A stretch of DNA of 54,819 nt, taken from positions 1 to 54,819 of the forward strand of contig CAMKKZ010000026.1 in assembly GCA_946413525.1 (NCBI GenBank), in the 5' to 3' direction. Positions 32,901-41,900 of this stretch are shown here, in pieces. The position numbers and the translations under genes were made by a program. The first letter of the stretch is position 1. Each line of letters begins with the position of its first letter. This DNA is from an uncultured Oribacterium sp. (GTDB lineage Bacteria > Bacillota > Clostridia > Lachnospirales > Lachnospiraceae). Under the pieces are notes generated by a model that was not told the DNA's origin, did not search any database, and saw nothing but the letters and a program-made list of their open reading frames with translations.

Positions 32901-35900
32901 ACGTCCCTGACCTTCGAGACCTCCGATTCCTTATCCACCATGAACGGCTCGGAAAGCTTCTTCACCTTGCCCTGGGCGATGTCCATAAGCTTGAGCACCC
33001 ACTTCTCCTTCAGGAATTCCGGGGCCGTCACGAAGTAGAAACGGCTGTCGACATACTGCCCGATGCCGCCGGAGGTCTCCAGGGCAAATTCCAGCCTGTC
33101 ATTCTCCCTGAACTCTGAAAGGGGCATTTCAAAATCCGCTTCAAACTCGCCTTCATCGAAGACGGAACCGTCCCGGCGTATGCGGTAATGATACGTCACG
33201 AAGCTCTCGCCCTCCGCAAGGCGGTGCTTCAGGCGAATCAGGAGGCTCTCATCACCGTCAAGCTGATTCAGCGGGAGCACGGTGTAATTCCCATAGCTCC
33301 GGCCGGAGAAATCATGGGTAATGTCGTTAATGCAGGATCCTCCCGGCTGATCGTCCTTCCTCAGGATAAAGCGGAGCATCGAGGAATCCCCCTGCTCATA
33401 ATCCTGCTCGCAGGGAAGATAGCCCCCGGCGTTTATCTGGATCGTCTTATTGCCATGAGGGACCCCCTTGATCTCATACAGCCCTCTCGGATGCTTCTCG
33501 TACTCCGCGAGATACGACTCCACGCCGTCCAGGATCCGGATCTCCACGCCCTCATCGATCGCCTGGATCCCGTCCTCCGTTTCCGAATAGACATAGACCT
33601 CCAAAAGCCCCCTGTCCTCGAGGCCTCGCTGCACAGCGGTTACGGGAATCTCCGCCGGCCGCGCCCTCCTCGAGGAAATGCAGATGCTATAGCTTGAAAG
33701 CTGCCGGATCAGACCGTCCTCAAGCTGATATTCCGGAAGATACAGCTCACCGTTTTCATCCGTCATATAGCTTCCTTCATTATCATCTACATTAAAATCC
33801 TGAAGCTTCTTCTGGTCTGATTCCGTGCAGCGGTTCCGCACGGTGACCTCCATCGGGCAGGGGACATATTTCTGCTCCTCGTTCAGGCGGTAAGTCCGGA
33901 CAAGAAGCTCCGGAATCGTCACGTCGCTCCCGTCCTTATAGGCATTGATATAGGAAATCTCCCTCTCGTCCCCCTGGGGCGTAATCTGGTAAACCTCGAG
34001 CAGGTCCCCGTCAATGCTGAGGGGCATGACGGTCTTTATCGTATACGGAAGCCTGACCCCTCCAAGGGCTTCTACCAGGGCCTCCCTGAAATAGAAGCAT
34101 TTATCATGATGCACGGACAACTCCTCCCACTGGCTGCGGGAAAGGGTATAATCCCACCAGACTGTCTCACCCGGGTTCAGCGTGTCAAGCTCCGTATTCA
34201 CCTTCTTCCTGCCGACCGTCTTGAAATGCCTGATCTCCGTCACCTTCTCCGGATCCAATGTGATCGTGGGAAGATAATACGGTTCGCTGTTTTCGTTTCG
34301 GAGCCCCACCCGGACCGCGCCATCCATGTCCTCAAGGATCGCGCTTTCCGCCACGATGTCCAGGTAGAGATCGTCCCCTTCCCGGACATGGAACGGCTCC
34401 TTTGTCTCAAATCTTGCCTCTATGAGCTCGTTGAAGTCCCGGAGGACGGCGCGGAAGTCGGCGCTCAGCTTATAATCCCCTCCCTTGTCCCCCCGGAGGA
34501 TCCACTCCGCTTCCGCGGAGGACTTTCCCGGGATCGAGCCGTTTTCACCCATGCTGACGGAGGCCTCCGCCCCCGTCCGATTGGTATCCATGAGGGTAAG
34601 GCCCTCCGGCACGTTCAGCGTCGCCACGCAGTCGTCAAGGACGAATTCGCTGTCCGCCTGGTTTATGACATGAAGCCGCACGTCAAAGAAGTCCTTGAGC
34701 CAGGACGCCTCGCCGGGGAGATCGATCAGCACGACCAGCGGCACGGTTTTCGTCGTGACACTCTCCGTTTTCGGTGTATAGACATAGGGATACACCCTCC
34801 TGGAGACGGTCCCGGACCCCTGCGGATCCCGTATGATGATCGGTTCCGGATCCGAGAGGATGTCTCCCGACTGGTTTACGACGACCGTACTGGTGAAATC
34901 CTCCGCGCTGTACTTGATCTGGATCTCAAACTGGAAGAGCTCCTGGTTCGCCGGATCCGAGACATCGATCCCCGCCGCCTCGATTTCCTCCAGCGTCATT
35001 CGCTCCACCGTAAGGCTTCCCACAACGATGTCGCTCTTCACGATCGTCAGGGTAATGTCGAAGGAAACATTATTCCGCAGGGTCACGCTGCTTTTCGCGG
35101 GCAGATAACCGGACTTATAGGCGCCGATGTCATAAATCCCTGCCGGGGCGCTGATATTAACGCTCCCGTCCTTCCCCGTATAGAGCAGCTCCTGGCCTTC
35201 CGATCCCAGCGCGAAATAGACGCCCGCCCCCGGGACAGCGCCTCCATTTTCATCAACGACCGAAACACTCAGCATTCCGGTCTGAACATTTTCACGGATC
35301 ACAAGCTCCCTTGTTTCCGTTTCGGAATTGCCTGCGGCGTCGGAAACCGTAAGGCTCACCGTGTACGTTCCCGCGGCTTCATAGGCATGGGCCGGCTCAA
35401 GCAGATTTGACGTTCCGCCGTCCCCGAAATCCCAGGCATAGGCCGTGACGCCGACATTGTCCGTGGATCCCGCCGCGCTGAAGGAAAGCTCCATATTCAC
35501 GGCACCCGCGGAGGGGCCGCTCATCCTCACCTTCGGGGCCTCAATGTCCTGATCGATCGGATAAACCATCTCCGTCCTATCGGTCTCCGAAAGGTTCCCC
35601 CTTAAGTCAACGGCGGCCAGATAGTAGCGGTATCCCCGGCCGATGGAAACATTGCTGTCCCTGTACTCTGTCCCTGATGCGGAGCACTGGGAAATGAGGG
35701 AATACACCTCATCCCCCTCTGCCCTCCTGTAGATATAGAAGCCGGCCAGGTCTTCCTCCCCGCCGTGGGTCCAGGACAGCCGCACCGCCATCGGCTCGGC
35801 TTCGGCGGATAATTCGGGCATCGCCGGCCCCTGCCGGTCCACGGTCCATGCCCTGTTTACCGTCCCGGAGGAATTCCCCGAGCTGTCAACGCACCAGAAA

Positions 35901-38900
35901 CGGAAGTAAAGCTTCTCTCCCTCAGCATGCATGGCCGTGAAAGGAAGCTCCAGCACCGACTCCCTCTGGCCAACGGGAATGGGCTCAAGGCTCTCCCACT
36001 CCTCCCCGTCGGAGGAATGCTCCGCGTGCAGGCTTGTTACCTGCTTATTATCAAAAACCTTCACCCTGAGCGGGGTGGAGAGCCCGAGGACAAAGCCGTC
36101 CGAAGGGCTTACGCTTATGACCCTTGGCGCCTCGCTGTCCGGCTCCGCCTCCACGGAAACGGACACGGTCTCGCTGTAATCGCTCTGGTTCCCGCAGGTA
36201 TCCTCGCAGGACAGGCGGTAATACCAGGTCTCCCCCTCCGTGACATTCCGGTCCGTAAAGGAAAGCTGCTTCAGCCCGCTCGCGATCTCGGAAAAGGGTC
36301 CCTCCTCCGACCGGGCGCGGTAAACCGTGTATCCATTGATATCTTCCTCCGTCCCCTGCTCCCAGCTAAGGCCCACCGTCCCTGAAACGGATACGGCAGA
36401 AAGCCCCGTTGGCGCGGCCGGAGCCGTCCTGTCAATCATATACTGCACAAACGGCGCCTGATCCGAGCTGTCACTCTCATTACTGTAAAAATCCACGGCG
36501 ACCCCGCGCACATACAGAAGTCCCTCCGGGAATTTCCCGGTCTCCAATGTGTGACGCGCCGTTGCCTTCCGGGCCCTCTGGTTCACGTTTATTACCGCCT
36601 CATCCTCCCAGACGGATCCGTCCTGAGATGTCTGCACCCTCAGGGACTCCGTCCCATAGTCGTCCGTCACCTCGAAGACCAGCGGGATGTCATCGCTATA
36701 ACGGGCGGATGCCGGCGTGATCCGGGTAATGACCGGCGCCTGGGTATCCACCTTCGTTGAGATCGTCAGGGGCTCCGAAAAGGCCCCCTGGTTGCCATGG
36801 ACATCCCATGCCGAGACCCGGTAGGTATAGTCCGTCCCTGGGGTCAGGCCCGTGATATTAAGCCCCAGCGTGCCGTAGACATCCTGAAGCTTTTCAAAGT
36901 CCCCGCCGCCCTCCTGCTTTCTCTGTACCGTGAAATGGGAGAAATCCTGATTCGGAACATCATTCCAATGCAGGGTGACGGAGGTGGAGAGGGACTCCCC
37001 CCTCAAGCCGCCCACCTGCTCCGGCGGGGTGTTGTCAATGCTGTAAGCATACACCGCCTCGCTGTAGGCGGAATTATCATAAATATCCTCCGCAAGGAAG
37101 CGGATATGGATAATGCCGTCGGGCCAGGTTGTCGTATCCACAGTGAAGCTTGCCTTGTTTGTCGTCTCAACTGTTTCCAAAGTCTCCCACTGCGTGCCGC
37201 CGTCTCCGGACAGCTCCATGGAGATGGAGCGGACGCCGGCATTATCGGACGCCCCGACCGTGAACGCGGCATTCCCCTTCAGCCAGCTCCCGTTCGCCGG
37301 GGAGACCGAGCTGATCCTGGGCTTTTCCGTGTCCGGCAGGACCGTGGCGGAAAGAGGCCCCGCCAGTTCGCTTTCCTGTGAAAAAGCATCGACAAAGGAG
37401 AGCCAGTAGAAATATTGCACTTGAATCTCCCCGCTTTTGTCCTCATAGAAGGTCGTATCCCGGCCGGAGATCGTCTTCAGGATTTCCGGATCCGCCTCCC
37501 GGGCCTCCGCCCTGTACAGGCGGATCTCCCGCACATCCGCCTCGGAAGGCGCGGCCCAGGAAAGGACCGTCTTCAGCATGGCGGAATCGGCCCGGAAGGA
37601 CTCCGGGACGGCGGGCGCGCTCCGGTCGATCTCGTAAACCACGCTCTTCTCCGTTCCATAATATGAACTGGAAAAGCTGAGGACGTACTGCCCGCTCTCC
37701 ACGTCCTTAAGGGGAAGCGTATAGGTATGCACGGTCTTCCCGGAGGAGACAGAGACCGCGTCTTCCGCGGAGATCTCCCTTTCCTCCCCGCTTTCCCCCG
37801 CCTTCATGCTGATCCGCAAAGGGAAATCCCCGTCCGCTTCCATCGTCACCTTCACGGAATAGCTCTCTCCCCCGATGGTGCTGTAAGATGCCGGAGACAC
37901 GGATTGAATGGCGCAGGGAACAAAGCCGCAGCCATTCGCCGAAGCATACTGCTCCGCAGCGGAACCGATGCCGCCATAAATAGTGAAATTCGCGCCGCAG
38001 CCAGAAAAGGCGCCGCTTCCGATTTCCGCTGCGGAAGCCGGGATCTCCGCCAGCGAAAGCAGGGATTGCCCCGCGAAGGCCATCTTCCCTATGCCCTTCA
38101 CACCCTCCCCGATATGGACAGTGTGTATGACCCCACTATAGGCATTCCAGGGCGGGAGCTCCGTTTCATAGTCCGCCATCCGGCCATCCCCGGTGACCGT
38201 GAGCACGCCGTTTTCCACGAGCCAGGAAAGCGTGCCATCTGTTGCGGCGCATTCCCCGGAATTCGGGCCCTTCCAATCGTACAATATCCTTGCGTACAGC
38301 AGGGATTGATTCCCCATTTCATCTATTGTCATGCTATTCCACTGCGACTCCGTCCCAGTATAGCGCACCTCCCGGAGATTCCAGCAGTTCTCAAAGACTT
38401 CCCATTGAATCATTGTAACCGAAGAAGGAATCAGGACGGTTTCCAAAGCCACGCAGCCGGAAAAAGCATAATTATCGACAGATTTCACCCCGTCTGGAAT
38501 TACAATCTCCCGAAGCCCTGTACAATCCTGAAACAACCATGCGGAAATCTCGGTAATCCCCTCCGGGATAAGGATATCCTCAAGACTCACACAGCCTTTA
38601 AAAACGCCGGATTCCAGCTTGCTGACGCTTCCCAGGAAGGACACTTTCTTAAGCTTCGTACAGCCGAAAAATGCGTTCGAATAAAGACCCGCCCCGTCCG
38701 GGATGGAAATCTCCACAAGGCCTGCGCAGCCGGAAAACGCGCTGTCTCCAATCGTTTTCACGCTGTCCGGAAGGGAAATACCGGCAAGGCTTTCGCAGCC
38801 GGAAAACGCATAGTCTCCAATCGTTTCCAGGCTGTCCGGAAGGGAAATGCTGGCAAGGCTTGTGCAGCCGGAAAACGCGCTGCTTCCAATCGTCTTCAGA

Positions 38901-41900
38901 CTGTCCGGAATGGTGACATGCTCCAATCCCGCGCAGCCGGAAAACGCATTCCCTCCGATAACTGTCACCCCGTCCGGAATAACGATCTCCCGAAGCCCTG
39001 CGCAATCCCGAAATAATTCCCAGGGGATCTCAGTGACTCCCTCCGGGATAAGGATATCTCTGAGACTTTTACAACCCATGAAGACAGCAGGTCCCAGGAA
39101 AGCGCTTCCCCGGAAGGACACTGTTTCAAGCTTCTCGCAGCCTAAAAATACATCGAAGGCAAGCTCCGCCCCGTCCGGAACAGAGATTTCCACAAGGCCC
39201 GTACAGCCAGAAAACGCGTATTCTCCAATCGTTTTCACGCTGTCCGGAAGGGAAATGCCAGCAAGGCCAACGCAGTCCGCGAAGGCATAGGAACCGATGC
39301 TCCCAATACCAGCGGGAAGAATAACATTCTCCAATCCTTTACAGCCGGAGAAGGCATTGTCAGCAATGCTTTCAACAGTTCCCGAAAAGCTGATATTCTT
39401 CAATCCTGTACAGTCGGTAAATCCTTGGATTTCCGTGACTCCCTCCTCGAAAACAAGCTCCGTAAGACCTGAGCATCCCAAAAAGGCAGATTCCTGTATG
39501 ATAACTCCGGCCGGTATCAAAAGACTGGAAAGACCCGTGCAGCCCAAAAAGGCCTGACTCCCGATCTCCTTAAGGCCGTCCGGGAAGGAAATGGCCGTGA
39601 TTTCCCCGCAGTTTGAAAAGGCATATGGACTGATATAGAGAACACCCTCCGGAACCTCATATGTACCGGACAAGGTTACCGGGGCTTTTATGAGCACCGT
39701 GCCGTCCGCTGTAAGCAATGCCCCGTCCAGCGTCCGGAGACTGCTGTTGTTTTTTCCGATAACGAATCCCCTGAGCGCGTCGCATCCCGTAAAGGCGGAC
39801 TCGGGAAAATTGGAAAGGCTGTCCGGAAGAAAGACATATTCAAGATTTGAGCAGTCGCGGAAGGTATCTTCCTCCAGCGTTTCGACAGAACCCTGAATAA
39901 TGGCGCTTTCCAGGTTCCGACAGGACGAAAAAGCGGCATAGCCAATGTGATTGACAGAGGAAGGCACAAGTATGGACTTAAGGCCGCTTGAACAAAATGC
40001 CTGAGATCCTATTTCAGTGACGGATCCGCTTAATGTAAATTCCCGAAGAGAACTGCAGCCAGAAAAAGCAGAATCCGGAATGCTGCCCCTGAAGGGAATG
40101 TCGGCAAACTTAAGGGAAGAACAGTCCGAAAAGACCCCCTGCCCCATCTCCGATGGGTTGCTGATGCTTACGGCCTCCAAGGATCTGCAGTCCATAAAGG
40201 CAAATGCCCCGAAAGAGTACGTACTGTCCGGAATCGAGATATCCCGGAGCGCGGTGCAGGAGAAAAAAGCATTATCCCCAATTTTGTACAAACCATCCGG
40301 CAAAATGACTTCCTCAAGCAAATCGCAGGACCGAAACGCGTATCCCCCAATCTCCCTCGTCCCCTCTGGCACGGAAAGAGTCCCCTGAATCCCTTCCGGC
40401 ACACAGAGCAACGTGGTCTTTTCTTTGTTGTAAAGCAGCCCGTCTATTGCCGAATAATCACTGTTCCCGTCTGCCACCGAAAAGGACTGGAGGTCATTGC
40501 ACGAACGAAAAGCATATTCTCCCAGGCTGCTCAGATTTTTCGGCAATTCCACGGAGGAAAGCCCGCTGCAGCCGGAAAAGGCAGAATTGCCGATTTTTGT
40601 CAGGCTGTCGGGAAAAGCCACGGAGGCAAGTCCTGAACAGCCGGAGAAAGCTTCCTTTTCAATGGCCGTGATTCCCTCGGGTATATCCACGGACTGAAGC
40701 ATCCCGCAATTATAAAACGCCCGTTCCATAATACTGGTAATTCCTTCACCGATATTGGCGGAACGGATAAAATCACCATAGCGCTGCCATGGGACATTGC
40801 TGCTGACATTGGGCATCTCCCCCTGACCGCTTATCCTTAAGACGCCGTCCCTGTCCAGACTCCAGTTGATCCTGTCATTAAGCATGCCTTCCGCAATATT
40901 TCCGTCGCCACTCTGCGAGACCGCCGAAAGCCCCGCGGAAAACAAGGGGGCATTGCCGGAGTAGATATGTATATTCATCCAATCTTCGGTACTGCCCGGA
41001 TAATTGACAACGGAAAGTCCGGCACAGCCCCTGAAGGCATCGAAACTTATGATCAGAAGGCTGCGGGGGATCGTTATTTCCCTGAGGGCCGCGCAATTCT
41101 TAAAGGCGCGTTCATCGATGGTCTCAAGCCCCTCCGGTAGCAAAACCCTTTCCAGATGACTACATCCCTGGAAAGCCCTGTCGTAAATCTTCTTCACCCC
41201 CTGGGGAACCGTAAATTCACCCTGAATATCGCGGGGGACAAAGTACATCGTTGTTTTGTCCCTATTGAACAGGATTCCATCCTCCAAACGAAGCGCGGGA
41301 TGATTTTCGCTCACAAGCACTCTCTTAAGACCCGGACAGCTTTCCAAAGCGGAAAAGACCCAATAAAGTACCCCCATATCTTCAAGGGAATCCGGAATGG
41401 AAATCTCCTCGAGCGCGTCACAGCCGTCAAAGCAGGAGGAATCTATTCCATCAAGATTTCCCGGAAGACGGATCTCCTTCAGTTTGCCGCAGCCCTGAAA
41501 GGCGGATTGCCCAAAACGGAAGATGCTGTCCGGAAGCGTAATGTCCTCCACAAGGGACAGGCCACAAAAGGCGTAGTTTTCAATTGTCTCAACCCCATCC
41601 TCCACGACGATGCTCTTTATGTAATTCCTGTATTTATACCAGGGCGCGGTATTGCCGGCAAAACCTGTATAGCTATCCTCCATCTCCCCGGTTCCGGAAA
41701 TCGTCAGCACCCCATCCGCGTCCAAATGAAAGGAAAGCTGAGAGCCAATTTTCCCGCAGCTCCCGCTGAGGGTCGGCGGAGTCGAAAAACTGTACGTGAT
41801 GTTTCCTCCGGAAAGGATCCCATTTCCGCTTTCCCTCCGGATGCTTTCCCAGTCAGCCGCGCTTCCGTCGTACTCCACCTCCTCAAGCTTGCCGCAGCCC

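Noticed and set aside
34106..35410. 434-codon plus-strand open frame inside the giant surface protein gene, and a similar one at 37727-39016
   Set aside because: Repetitive codon use of the minus-strand gene leaves the opposite frame open; the translations show no domain.
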